The notes below the pieces were generated by a model that ran no database searches, was not told the DNA's origin, and was given only the letters and a program-made list of their open reading frames with translations. Below, in pieces: positions 13,008 to 26,607 of a stretch of 64,000 bases of DNA. A program made the translations under genes and the position numbers. Origin of the DNA: Sabellastarte sp. h YS-2021 (Eukaryota > Annelida > Polychaeta > Sabellida > Sabellidae). The first letter of the stretch is position 1. Each line of letters opens with the position of its first letter. Location of the stretch: contig OZ024934.1 in NCBI GenBank assembly GCA_964017235.1, positions 92,346,706-92,410,705 of the forward strand, given 5' to 3'.

Positions 13008-15040
13008 TTGGAGCATTACATCTCTGAAAATAAATTATTTCACCCATATAGTGCTGTAAAAATGGTCAAAAATACATGTAAATTACACCAAACCAGTACC
13101 AAATGTTGGTCTATAATGCTGAAATTTGGCCAGAATATAAGGTGGCACATACTAAATCTGACTGAACCGGTTTTAAAATTACATCTGATATAACAGTACC
13201 TATAGTTTGGCAATATTGGCTTCAGCTGGCCCCAAATTCGCTTCTGTGGGGCTGCATTAAGAAATACTTAAATTTGGCAAAGTAAGACAAATTTAAGGCT
13301 GAAAACCATATTGTTTGCTAGAGCTGGCGCCACTAAATGAGATTCCACAAGAATATTCCTTAAGAAATACATAACTGGTCCAAAATACATGTATTGGAAG
13401 TGCAGGTATCGAGGGGGTGGTCATATGGCACATCAGTCCAAAACCCCACTTAAACTTCATCAATCTGGCTCAGATTTTCACAGGAAACTCACTTCATATC
13501 AGACATTGATATTGTATTGGCTTGACTTACTCAGGAAACCAATTAAAAATTTCAATTTTCCGGGGCTCAGCCCCCCTCAAATTAGGAAATATCAGGTATA
13601 TCCTAATACAACCAATCTGAAGCTCTTCTTTAATTTTGCATATGTTTTAACAATAATTGAGGATATATTAGGCCCATTTGGAGCATTACATCTCTGAAAA
13701 TAAATTATTTCACCCATATAGTGCTGTAAAAATGGTCAAAAATACATGTAAATTACACCAAACCAGTACCAAATGTTGGTCTATAATGCTGAAATTTGGC
13801 CAGAATATAAGGTGGCACATACTAAATCTGACTGAACCAGTTTTAAAATTACATCTAATATAACAGTACCTATAGTTTGGCAATATTGGCTTCAGCTGGC
13901 CCCAAATTCGCTTCTGTGGGGCTGCATTAAGATATACTTAAATTTGGCAAAGTAAGACAAATTTAAGGCTGAAAACCATATTGTTTGCTGGAGCTGGCGC
14001 CACTAAATGAGATTCCACAAGAATATTCCTTAAGAAATACATAACTGGTCCAAAATACATGTATTGGAAGTGCAGATATCGAGGGGGTGGTCATATGGCA
14101 CATCAGTCCAAAACCCCACTTAAACTTCATCAATCTGGCTCAGATTTTCACAGGAAACTCACTTCATATCAGACATGGATATTGTATTGGCTTGACTTAC
14201 TCAGGAAACCAATTAAAAATTTCAATTTCCGGGGTTTGGGGCCAGGCTCAGCCCCCCTCAAATTAGGAAATATCAGGTATATCCTAATACAACCAATCTG
14301 AAGCTCTTCTTTAATTTTGCATATGTTTTAACAATAATTGAGGATATATTAGGCCCATTTGGAGCATTACATCTCTGAAAATAAATTATTTCACCCATAT
14401 AGTGCTGTAAAAATGGTCAAAAATACATGTAAATTACACCAAACCAGTACCAAATGTTGGTTTATAATGCTGAAATTTGGCCAGAATATAAGGTGGCACA
14501 TACTAAATCTGACTGAACCGGTTTTAAAATTACATCTGATATAACAGTACCTATAGTTTGGCAATATTGGCTTCAGCTGGCCCCAAATTCGCTTCTGTGG
14601 GGCTGCATTAAGATATACTTAAATTTGGCAAAGTAAGACAAATTTAAGGCTGAAAACCACATTGTTTGCTAGAGCTGGCGCCACTAAATGAGATTCCACA
14701 AGAATATTCCGTAAGAAATACATAACTGGTCCAAAATACATGTATTGGAAGTGCAGGTATCGAGGGGGTGGTCATGTGGCACATCAGTCCAAAACCCCAC
14801 TTAAACTTCATCAATCTGGCTCATAGTTTCACAGGAAACTCAGTTCATATCAGACATTGATATTGTATTGGCTAGTCTTACTCAGGAAACCAATTAAAAA
14901 TTTCAATTTTCCTGGGTTTGGGGCCAGGCTCAGCCCCCCTCAAATTAGGAAATATCACGTATATCCTAATACAACCAATCTGAAGCTCTTCTTTAATTTT
15001 GCATATGTTTTAACAATAATTGAGGATATATTAGGCCCAT
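13008..15040 (+). repeat. Higher-order trimer, 2,033 bp (670+681+682), copy 2
   Basis: Monomers start at 13008, 13678 and 14359, in the same subtype order and with the same total length as 83-2115. Private changes here include ACATCTAATATA near 13856, TGCAGATATCGAG near 14077 and ACCACATTG near 14660. The third monomer has the CTCATAGTTTC and ATCACGTAT marks. Confidence 0.92.
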
Positions 15041-16392
15041 TTGGAGCATTACATCTCTGAAAATAAATTATTTCACCCATATAGTGCTGTAAAAATGGTC
15101 CAAAATACATGTAAATTACACCAAACCAGTACCAAATGTTGGTCTATAATGCTGAAATTTGGCCAGAATATAAGGTGGCACATACTAAATCTGACTGAAC
15201 CGGTTTTAAAATTACATCTGATATAACAGTACCTATAGTTTGGCAATATTGGCTTCAGCTGGCCCCAAATTCGCTTCTGTGGGGCTGCATTAAGATATAC
15301 TTAAATTTGGCAAAGTAAGACAAATTTAAGGCTGAAAACCATATTGTTTGCTAGAGCTGGCGCCACTAAATGAGATTCCACAAGAATATTCCTTAAGAAA
15401 TACATAACTGGTCCAAAATACATGTATTGGAAGTGCAGGTATCGAGGGGGTGGTCATATGGCACATCAGTCCAAAACCCCACTTAAACTTCATCAATCTG
15501 GCTCAGATTTTCACAGGAAACTCACTTCATATCAGACATTGATATTGTATTGGCTTGACTTACTCAGGAAACCAATTAAAAATTTCAATTTTCCGGGGCT
15601 CAGCCCCCCTCAAATTAGGAAATATCAGGTATATCCTAATACAACCAATCTGAAGCTCTTCTTTAATTTTGCATATGTTTTAACAATAATTGAGGATATA
15701 TTAGGCCCATTTGGAGCATTACATCTCTGAAAATAAATTATTTCACCCATATAGTGCTGTAAAAATGGTCAAAAATACATGTAAATTACACCAAACCAGT
15801 ACCAAATGTTGGTCTATAATGCTGAAATTTGGCCAGAATATAAGGTGGCACATACTAAATCTGACTGAACCAGTTTTAAAATTACATCTGATATAACAGT
15901 ACCTATAGTTTGGCAATATTGGCTTCAGCTGGCCCCAAATTCGCTTCTGTGGGGCTGCATTAAGATATACTTAAATTTGGCAAAGTAAGACAAATTTAAG
16001 GCTGAAAACCATATTGTTTGCTGGAGCTGGCGCCACTAAATGAGATTCCACAAGAATATTCCTTAAGAAATACATAACTGGTCCAAAATACATGTATTGG
16101 AAGTGCAGGTATCGAGGGGGTGGTCATGTGGCACATCAGTCCAAAACCCCACTTAAACTTCATCAATCTGGCTCATAGTTTCACAGGAAACTCAGTTCAT
16201 ATCAGACATTGATATTGTATTGGCTAGTCTTACTCAGGAAACCAATTAAAAATTTCAATTTTCCTGGGTTTGGGGCCAGGCTCAGCCCCCCTCAAATTAG
16301 GAAATATCACGTATATCCTAATACAACCAATCTGAAGCTCTTCTTTAATTTTGCATATGTTTTAACAATAATTGAGGATATATTAGGCCCAT
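15041..16392 (+). repeat. Shortened trimer: 670-bp copy plus hybrid
   Basis: Monomers start at 15041 and 15711. The order expected from the flanking trimers is 670, 681, 682, but only two monomers are present. The second has the left half of the 681 subtype and the right half of the CTCATAG-marked 682 subtype, as expected if one monomer length was removed by unequal exchange between them. Confidence 0.9.
15711..16392 (+). repeat. Hybrid monomer: 681-type left, 682 'CTCATAG' type right
   Basis: Left marks are ACCAGTTTT, GGAGCTGG and CCTTAAG (diagnostic T at 16063). Right marks are CATGTGG (G at 16128), CTCATAGTTTC, GGCTAGTCTT, CCTGGGTTTGG and ATCACGTAT. The switch lies between 16063 and 16128, an interval without differences between the two subtypes. 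This monomer takes the place of two monomers found in the trimers on each side. Confidence 0.9.
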
Positions 16393-18425
16393 TTGGAGCA
16401 TTACATCTCTGAAAATAAATTATTTCACCCATATAGTGCTGTAAAAATGGTCCAAAATACATGTAAATTACACCAAACCAGTACCAAATGTTGGTCTATA
16501 ATGCTGAAATTTGGCCAGAATATAAGGTGGCACATAGTAAATCTGACTGAACCGGTTTTAAAATTACATCTGATATAACAGTACCTATAGTTTGGCAATA
16601 TTGGCTTCAGCTGGCCCCAAATTCGCTTCTGTGGGGCTGCATTAAGATATACTTAAATTTGGCAAAGTAAGACAAATTTAAGGCTGAAAACCATATTGTT
16701 TGCTAGAGCTGGCGCCACTAAATGAGATTCCACAAGAATATTCCTTAAGAAATACATAACTGGTCCAAAATACATGTATTGGAAGTGCAGGTATCGAGGG
16801 GGTGGTCATATGGCACATCAGTCCAAAACCCCACTTAAACTTCATCAATCTGGCTCAGATTTTCACAGGAAACTCACTTCATATCAGACATTGATATTGT
16901 ATTGGCTTGACTTACTCAGGAAACCAATTAAAAATTTCAATTTTCCGGGGCTCAGCCCCCCTCAAATTAGGAAATATCAGGTATATCCTAATACAACCAA
17001 TCTGAAGCTCTTCTTTAATTTTGCATATGTTTTAACAATAATTGAGGATATATTAGGCCCATTTGGAGCATTACATCTCTGAAAATAAATTATTTCACCC
17101 ATATAGTGCTGTAAAAATGGTCAAAAATACATGTAAATTACACCAAACCAGTACCAAATGTTGGTCTATAATGCTGAAATTTGGCCAGAATATAAGGTGG
17201 CACATACTAAATCTGACTGAACCAGTTTTAAAATTACATCTGATATAACAGTACCTATAGTTTGGCAATATTGGCTTCAGCTGGCCCCAAATTCGCTTCT
17301 GTGGGGCTGCATTAAGATATACTTAAATTTGGCAAAGTAAGACAAATTTAAGGCTGAAAACCATATTGTTTGCTGGAGCTGGCGCCACTAAATGAGATTC
17401 CACAAGAATATTCCTTAAGAAATACATAACTGGTCCAAAATACATGTATTGGAAGTGCAGGTATCGAGGGGGTGGTCATATGGCACATCAGTCCAAAACC
17501 CCACTTAAACTTCATCAATCTGGCTCAGATTTTCACAGGAAACTCACTTCATATCAGACATGGATATTGTATTGGCTTGACTTACTCAGGAAACCAATTA
17601 AAAATTTCAATTTCCGGGGTTTGGGGCCAGGCTCAGCCCCCCTCAAATTAGGAAATATCAGGTATATCCTAATACAACCAATCTGAAGCTCTTCTTTAAT
17701 TTTGCATATGTTTTAACAATAATTGAGGATATATTAGGCCCATTTGGAGCATTACATCTCTGAAAATAAATTATTTCACCCATATAGTGCTGTAAAAATG
17801 GTCAAAAATACATGTAAATTACACCAAACCAGTACGAAATGTTGGTTTATAATGCTGAAATTTGGCCAGAATATAAGGTGGCACATACTAAATCTGACTG
17901 AACCGGTTTTAAAATTACATCTGATATAACAGTACCTATAGTTTGGCAATATTGGCTTCAGCTGGCCCCAAATTCGCTTCTGTGGGGCTGCATTAAGATA
18001 TACTTAAATTTGGCAAAGTAAGACAAATTTAAGGCTGAAAACCATATTGTTTGCTAGAGCTGGCGCCACTAAATGAGATTCCACAAGAATATTCCGTAAG
18101 AAATACATAACTGGTCCAAAATACATGTATTGGAAGTGCAGGTATCGAGGGGGTGGTCATGTGGCACATCAGTCCAAAACCCCACTTAAACTTCATCAAT
18201 CTGGCTCATAGTTTCACAGGAAACTCAGTTCATATCAGACATTGATATTGTATTGGCTAGTCTTACTCAGGAAACCAATTAAAAATTTCAATTTTCCTGG
18301 GTTTGGGGCCAGGCTCAGCCCCCCTCAAATTAGGAAATATCACGTATATCCTAATACAACCAATCTGAAGCTCTTCTTTAATTTTGCATATGTTTTAACA
18401 ATAATTGAGGATATATTAGGCCCAT
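16393..18425 (+). repeat. Higher-order trimer, 2,033 bp (670+681+682), copy 3
   Basis: Monomers start at 16393, 17063 and 17744. Subtype order and length match the copies at 83 and 13008. The first has ACATAGTAAATC, a mark it shares with 18426 and with the 'b' monomers at 27290 and 30020 but not with the first monomers of the other trimers, so the trimers are mosaic. A private AGTACGAAATG occurs near 17834. Confidence 0.92.
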
Positions 18426-20460
18426 TTGGAGCATTACATCTCTGAAAATAAATTATTTCACCCATATAGTGCTGTAAAAATGGTCAAAAATACATGTAAA
18501 TTACACCAAACCAGTACCAAATGTTGGTCTATAATGCTGAAATTTGGCCAGAATATAAGGTGGCACATAGTAAATCTGACTGAACCGGTTTTAAAATTAC
18601 ATCTGATATAACAGTACCTATAGTTTGGCAATATTGGCTTCAGCTGGCCCCAAATTCGCTTCTGTGGGGCTGCATTAAGATATACTTAAATTTGGCAAAG
18701 TAAGACAAATTTAAGGCTGAAAACCATATTGTTTGCTAGAGCTGGCGCCACTAAATGAGATTCCACAAGAATATTCCTTAAGAAATACATAACTGGTCCA
18801 AAATACATGTATTGGAAGTGCAGGTATCGAGGGGGTGGTCATATGGCACATCAGTCCAAAACCCCACTTAAACTTCATCAATCTGGCTCAGATTTTCACA
18901 GGAAACTCAGTTCATATCAGACATTGATATTGTATTGGCTAGTCTCACTCAGGAAACCAATTAAAAATTTCAATTTTCCGGGGTTTGGGGCCAGGCTCAG
19001 CCCCCCTCAAATTAGGAAATATCAGGTATATCCTAATACAACCAATCTGAAGCTCTTCTTTAATTTTGCATATGTTTTAACAATAATTGAGGATATATTA
19101 GGCCCATTTGGAGCATTACATCTCTGAAAATAAATTATTTCACCCATATAGTGCTGTAAAAATGGTCAAAAATACATGTAAATTACACCAAACCAGTACC
19201 AAATGTTGGTCTATAATGCTGAAATTTGGCCAGAATATAAGGTGGCACATACTAAATCTGACTGAACCAGTTTTAAAATTACATCTGATATAACAGTACC
19301 TATAGTTTGGCAATATTGGCTTCAGCTGGCCCCAAATTCGCTTCTGTGGGGCTGCATTAAGATATACTTAAATTTGGCAAAGTAAGATAAATCTAAGGCT
19401 GAAAACCATATTGTTTGCTAGAGCTGGCGCCACTAAATGAGATTCCACAAGAATATTCCTTAAGAAATACATAACTGGTCCAAAATACATGTATTGGAAG
19501 TGCAGGTATCGAGGGGGTGATCATATGGCACATCAGTCCAAAACCCCACTTAAACTTCATCAATCTGACTCAGATTTTCACAGGAAACTCAGTTCATATC
19601 AGACATTGATATTGAATTGGCTGGACTTACTCAGGAAACCAATTAAAAATTTCAATTTTCCGGGGTTTGGGGCCAGGCTCAGCCCCCCTCAAATTAGGAA
19701 ATATCAGGTATATCCTAATACAACGCAATCTGAAGCTCTTTTTTAATTTTGCATATGTTTTAACAATAATTGAGGATATATTAGGCCCATTTGGAGCATT
19801 ACATCTCTGAAAATAAATTATTTCACCCATATAGTGCTATAAAAATGGTCAAAAATACATGTAAATTACACCAAACCAGTACCAAATGTTGGTCTATAAT
19901 GCTGAAATTTGGCCAGAATATAAGGTGGCACATACTAAATCTGACTGAACCGGTTTTAAAATTACATCTGATATAACAGTACCTATAGTTTGGCAATATT
20001 GGCTTCAGCTGGCCCCAAATTCGCTTCTGTGGGGCTGCATTAAGAAATACTTAAATTTGGCAAAGTAAGACAAATTTAAGGCTGAAAACCATATTGTTTG
20101 CTAGAGCTGGCGCCACTAAATGAGATTCCACAAGAATATTCCTTAAGAAATACATAACTGGTCCAAAATACATGTATTGGAAGTGCAGGTATCGAGGGGG
20201 TGGTCATATGGCACATCAGTCCAAAACCCCACTTAAACTTCATCAATCTGGCTCAGATTTTCACAGGAAACTCAGTTCATATCAGACATTGATATTGTAT
20301 TGGCTTGACTTACTCAGGAAACCAATTAAAAATTTCAATTTTCCGGGGCTCAGCCCCCCTCAAATTAGGAAATATCAGGTATATCCTAATACAACCAATC
20401 TGAAGCTCTTCTTTAATTTTGCATATGTTTTAACAATAATTGAGGATATATTAGGCCCAT
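18426..20460 (+). repeat. Transition segment: 'b', 'c' and 670-bp monomers
   Basis: Monomers start at 18426 (682 bp, 'b' subtype: ACATAGTAAATC and GGCTAGTCTC), 19108 (683 bp, 'c' subtype: GATAAATCTA, GGTGATCAT, GAATTGGCTGG, the extra G in AACGCAATCTG and a T6 run near 19739-19744) and 19791 (670 bp, 12-bp core deletion). The b-then-c order is also found at 27290/27972 and 30020/30702, which ties this segment to the tetramer region. Confidence 0.9.
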
Positions 20461-21718
20461 TTGGAGCATTACATCTCTGAAAATAAATTATTTCACCCAT
20501 ATAGTGCTGTAAAAATGGTCAAAAATACATGTAAATTACACCAAACCAGTACCAAATGTTGGTCTATAATGCTGAAATTTGGCCAGAATATAAGGTGGCA
20601 CATACTAAATCTGACTGAACCGGTTTTAAAATTACATCTGATATAACAGTACCTATAGTTTGGCAATATTGGCTTCAGCTGGCCCCAAATTCGCTTCTGT
20701 GGGGCTGCATTAAGATATACTTAAATTTGGCAAAGTAAGACAAATCTAAGGCTGAAAACCATATTGTTTGCTAGAGCTGGCGCCACTAAATGAGATTCCA
20801 CAAGAATATTCCTTAAGAAATACATAACTGGTCCAAAATACATGTATTGGAAGTGCAGGTATCGAGGGGGTGATCATATGGCACATCAGTCCAAAACCCC
20901 ACTTAAACTTCATCAATCTGACTCAGATTTTCACAGGAAACTCAGTTCATATCAGACATTGATATTGAATTGGCTGGACTTACTCAGGAAACCAATTAAA
21001 AATTTCAATTTTCCGGGGTTTGGGGCCAGGCTCAGCCCCCCTCAAATTAGGAAATATCAGGTATATCCTAATACAACGCAATCTGAAGCTCTTCTTTAAT
21101 TTTGCATATGTTTTAACAATAATTGAGGATATATTAGGCCCGTTTGGAGCATTACATCTCTGAAAATAAATTATTTCACCCATATATTGCTGTAAAAATG
21201 GTCAAAAATACATGTAAATTACACCAAACCAGTACCAAATGTTGGTCTATAATGCTGAAATTTGGCCAGAATATAAGGTGGCACATAGTAAATCTGACTG
21301 AACCGGTTTTAAAATTACATCTGATATAACAGTACTTATAGTTTGGCAATATTGACTTCAGCTGGCCCCAAATTCGCTTCTGTGGGGCTGCATTAAGATA
21401 TACTTAAATTTGGCAAAGTAAGACAAATTTAAGGCCGAAAACCATATTGTTTGCTAGAGCTGGCGCCACTAAATGAGATTCCACAAGAATATTCCTTAAG
21501 AAATACATAACTGGTCCAAAATACATGTATTGGAAGTGCAGGTATCGAGGGGGTGATCATATGGCACATCAGTCCAAAACCCCACTTAAACTTCATCAAT
21601 CTGGCTCAGATTTTCACAGGAAACTCAGTTCATATCAGACATTGATATTGTATTGGCTTGACTTACTCAGGAAACCAATTAAAAATTTCAATTTTCCGAG
21701 GTTTGGGGCCAGGCTCAG

Positions 21719-21730
21719 CCCCCCCCCCCC
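21719..21730. repeat. Expanded C tract (12 C)
   Basis: Twelve C in place of the usual six account exactly for the 688-bp monomer length. The tract is followed by TCAAATGAGG, a change shared with 33336 onward but absent after the ten-C tract at 4737. The tracts at 21.7 and 33.3 kb are therefore the closer relatives. Confidence 0.95.
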
Positions 21731-24559
21731 TCAAATGAGGAAATATCAGGTATATCCTAATACAACCAATAAGAAGCTCTTGTTTAATTTTGCATACATT
21801 TTAACAATAATTGAGGATATATTAGGCCCATTTGGAGCATTACATCTCTGAAAATAAATTATTTCACCCATATAGTGCTGTAAAAATGGTCAAAAATACA
21901 TGTAAATTACACCAAACCAGTACCAAATGTTGGTCTATAATGCTGAAATTTGGCCAGAATATAAGGTGGCACATACTAAATCTGACTGAACCGGTTTTAA
22001 AATTACATCTGATATAACAGTACCTATAGTTTGGCAATATTGGCTTCAGCTGGCCCCAAATTCGCTTCTGTGGGGCTGCATTAAGATATACTTAAATTTG
22101 TCAAAGTAAGACAAATTTAAGGCTGAAAATCATATTGTTTGATAGAGCTGGCGCCACTAAATGAGATTCCACAAGAATATTCCTTAAGAAATACATAACT
22201 GGTCCAAAATACATGTATTGGAAGTGCAGGTATCGAGGGGGTGGTCATATGGCACATCAGTCCAAAACCCCACTTAAACTTCATCAATCTGGCTCAGATT
22301 TTCACAGGAAACTCAGTTCATATCAGACATTGATATTGTATTGGCTTGACTTACTCAGGAAACCAATTAAAAATTTCAATTTTCCGGGGTTTGGGGCCAG
22401 GCTCAGCCCCCCTCAAATTAGGAAATATCAGGTATATCCTAATACAACCAATCTGAAGCTCTTCTTTAATTTTGATTATGTTTTAAGAATAATTTAGGAT
22501 ATATTAGGCCCATTTGGAGCATTACATCTCTGAAAATAAATTATTTCACCCATATAGTGCTGTAAAAATGGTCAAAAATACATGTAAATTACACCAAACC
22601 AGTACCAAATGTTGGTTTATAATGCTGAAATTTGGCCAGAATATAAGGTGGCACATAGTAAATCTGACTGAACCGGTTTTAAAATTACATCTGATATAAC
22701 AGTACCTATAGTTTGGCAATATTGGCTTCAGCTGGCCCCAAATTCGCTTCTGTGGGGCTGCATTAAGATATGCTTAAATTTGGCAAAGTAAGACAAATTT
22801 AAGGCTGAAAACCATATTGTTTGCTAGATCTGGCGCCACTAAATGAGATTCCACAAGAATATTCCGTAAGAAATACATAACTGGTCCAAAATACATGTAT
22901 TGGAAGTGCAGGTATCGAGGGGGTGGTCATGTGGCACATCAGTCCAAAACCCCACTTAAACTTCATCAATCTGGCTCAGAGTTTCACAGGAAACTCACTT
23001 CATATCAGACATTGATATTGTATTGGCTAGTCTTACTCAGGAAACCAATTAAAAATTTCAATTTTCCGGGGTTTGGGGCCAGGCTCAGCCCCCCTCAAAT
23101 TAGGAAATATCAGGTATATCCTAATACAACCAATCTGAAGCTCTTCCTTACTTTTGCATATGTTTTAACAATAATTGAGGATATATTAGGCCCATTTGGA
23201 GCATTACATCTCTGAAAATAAATTATTTCACCCATATAGTGCTGTAAAAATGGTCAAAAATACATGTAAATTACACCAAACCAGTACCAAATGTTGGTCT
23301 ATAATGCTGAAATTTGGCCAGAATATAAGGTGGCACATACTAAATCTGACTGAACCGGTTTTAAAATTACATCTGATATAACAGTACCTATAGTTTGGCA
23401 ATATTGGCTTCAGCTGGCCCCAAATTCGCTTCTGTGGGGCTGCATTAAGATATACTTAAATTTGTCAAAGTAAGACAAATTTAAGGCTGAAAATCATATT
23501 GTTTGATAGAGCTGGCGCCACTAAATGAGATTCCACAAGAATATTCCTTAAGAAATACATAACTGGTCCAAAATACATGTATTGGAAGTGCAGGTATCGA
23601 GGGGGTGGTCATATGGCACATCAGTCCAAAACCCCACTTAAACTTCATCAATCTGGCTCAGATTTTCACAGGAAACTCAGTTCATATCAGACATGGATAT
23701 TGTATTGGCTTGACTTACTCAGGAAACCAATTAAAAATTTCAATTTTCCGGGGTTTGGGGCCAGGCTCAGCCCCCCTCAAATTAGGAAATATCAGGTATA
23801 TCCTAATACAACCAATCTGAAGCTCTTCTTTAATTTTGATTATGTTTTAAGAATAATTTAGGATATATTAGGCCCATTTGGAGCATTACATCTCTGAAAA
23901 TAAATTATTTCACCCATATAGTGCTGTAAAAATGGTCAAAAATACATGTAAATTACACCAAACCAGTACCAAATGTTGGTTTATAATGCTGAAATTTGGC
24001 CAGAATATAAGGTGGCACATAGTAAATCTGACTGAACCGGTTTTAAAATTACATCTGATATAACAGTACCTATAGTTTGGCAATATTGGCTTCAGCTGGC
24101 CCCAAATTCGCTTCTGTGGGGCTGCATTAAGATATGCTTAAATTTGGCAAAGTAAGACAAATTTAAGGCTGAAAACCATATTGTTTGCTAGAGCTGGCGC
24201 CACTAAATGAGATTCCACAAGAATATTCCGTAAGAAATACATAACTGGTCCAAAATACATGTATTGGAAGTGCAGGTATCGAGGGGGTGGTCATGTGGCA
24301 CATCAGTCCAAAACCCCACTTAAACTTCATCAATCTGGCTCAGAGTTTCACAGGAAACTCACTTCATATCAGACATTGATATTGTATTGGCTAGTCTTAC
24401 TCAGGAAACCAATTAAAAATTTCAATTTTTCGGGGTTTGAGGCCAGGCTCAGCCCCCCTCAAATTAGGAAATATCAGGTATATCCTAATACAACCAATCT
24501 GAAGCTCTTCCTTACTTTTGCATATGTTTTAACAATAATTGAGGATATATTAGGCCCAT

Positions 24560-25241
24560 TTGGAGCATTACATCTCTGAAAATAAATTATTTCACCCATA
24601 TAGTGCTGTAAAAATGGTCAAAAATACATGTAAATTACACCAAACCAGTACCAAATGTTGGTCTATAATGCTGAAATTTGGCCAGAATATAAGGTGGCAC
24701 ATACTAAATCTGACTGAACCGGTTTTAAAATTACATCTGATATAACAGTACCTATAGTTTGGCAATATTGGCTTCAGCTGGCCCCAAATTCGCTTCTGTG
24801 GGGCTGCATTAAGATATACTTAAATTTGTCAAAGTAAGACAAATTTAAGGCTGAAAATCATATTGTTTGATAGAGCTGGCGCCACTAAATGAGATTCCAC
24901 AAGAATATTCCTTAAGAAATACATAACTGGTCCAAAATACATGTATTGGAAGTGCAGGTATCGAGGGGGTGGTCATATGGCACATCAGTCCAAAACCCCA
25001 CTTAAACTTCATCAATCTGGCTCAGATTTTCACAGGAAACTCAGTTCATATCAGACATGGATATTGTATTGGCTTGACTTACTCAGGAAACCAATTAAAA
25101 ATTTCAATTTTCCGGGGTTTGGGGCCAGGCTCAGCCCCCCTCAAATTAGGAAATATCAGGTATATCCTAATACAACCAATCTGAAGCTCTTCCTTACTTT
25201 TGCATATGTTTTAACAATAATTGAGGATATATTAGGCCCAT
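24560..25241 (+). repeat. Hybrid monomer within mixed block
   Basis: The left part carries the marks of the GATTATG subtype (TTTGTCAAAG, GAAAATCATATTG, TTTGATAG, ACATGGATA, and GGCTTGACTT with bases at 25075 and 25077). The right end has CTTCCTTACTTTTGC (changes at 25193 and 25197), the mark of the neighbouring subtype, and normal GCATATG in place of GATTATG. The switch lies between 25077 and 25193. The monomer is probably the product of an unequal exchange that fused the two members of the pair found twice just before it. Confidence 0.87.
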
Positions 25242-26607
25242 TTGGAGCATTACATCTCTGAAAATAAATTATTTCACCCATATAGTGCTGTAAAAATGGT
25301 CAAAAATACATGTAAATTACACCAAACTAGTACCAAATGTTGGTCTATAATGCTGAAATTTGGCCAGAATATAAGGTGGCACATACTAAATCTGACTGAA
25401 CCGGTTTTAAAATTACATCTGATATAACAGTACCTATAGTTTGGCAATATTGGCTTCAGCTGGCCCCAAATTCGCTTCTGTGGGGCTGCATTAAGATATA
25501 CTTAAATTTGGCAAAGTAAGACAAATTTAAGGCTGAAAACCATATTGTTTGCTAGAGCTAGCGCCACTAAATGAGATTCCACAAGAATATTCCTTAAGAA
25601 ATACATAACTGGTCCAAAGTACATGTATTGGAAGTGCAGGTATCGAGGGGGTGGTCATATGGCACATCAGTCCAAAACCCCACTTAAACTTCATCAATCT
25701 GGCTCAGATTTTCACAGGAAACTCACTTCATATCAGACATTGATATTGTATTGGCTTGACTTACTCAGGAAACCAATTAAAAACTTGCATTTTTCCGCGG
25801 TGTGGGGCCAGGCCCAGCCCCCTTCAAATTAGGAAATGTCAGGTATATCCTAATACAACCAATCTGAAGCTCTTCTTTAATTTTGCATATGTTTTAACAA
25901 TAATTGAGGATATATTAGGCCCATTTGGAGCATTACATCTCTGAAAATAAATTATTTCATCCATATATTGCTGTAAAAATGGTCAAAAATACATGTAAAT
26001 TACACCAAACCAGTACCAAATGTTGGTCTATAATGCTGAAATTTGGCCAGAATATAAGGTGGCACATACTAATTCTGACTGAACCGGTTTTAAAAATACA
26101 TCTGATATAACAGTACTTATAGTTTGGCAATATTGGCTTCAGCTGGCCTCAAATTCGCTTCTGTGGGGCTGCATTAAGATATACTTAAATTTGGCAAAGT
26201 AAGATAAATCTAAGGCTGAAAACCATATTGTTTGCTAGAGCTGGCGCCACTAAATGAGATTCCACAAGAATATTCCTTAAGAAATACATAACTGGTCCAA
26301 AATACATGTATTGGAAGTGCAGGTATCGAGGGGGTGATCATATGGCACATCAGTCCAAAACCCCACTTAAACTTCATCAATCTGACTCAGATTTTCACAG
26401 GAAACTCAGTTCATATCAGACATTGATATTGAATTGGCTGGACTTACCCAGGAAACCAATTAAAAATTTCAATTTTCCGGGGTTTGGGGCCAGGCTCAGC
26501 CCCCCTCAAATTAGGAAATATCAGGTATATCCTAATACAACGCAATCTGAAGCTCTTTTTTAATTTTGCATATGTTTTAACAATAATTGAGGATATATTA
26601 GGCCCAT

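Larger units (their letters stand above)
20461..26607 (+). repeat. Mixed-subtype block, copy 2 (9 monomers, 6,147 bp)
   Basis: Monomers start at 20461, 21144, 21832, 22514, 23196, 23878, 24560, 25242 and 25925. The order is: c subtype ending in GGCCCGTTTGG; 688-bp copy with 12 C; then two copies of a pair (a GATTATG-marked monomer followed by a CTTCCTTAC-marked monomer); a hybrid of that pair; a 683-bp copy with a diverged core (CCGCGGTGTGGGG); and a monomer with CATATATTGC, ACTAATTCTGAC and CTGGCCTCAAA whose right half is c type with GACTTACCCAGG. The block at 32067 has the same order with only one pair and no hybrid, so it is three monomers shorter. Confidence 0.92.
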
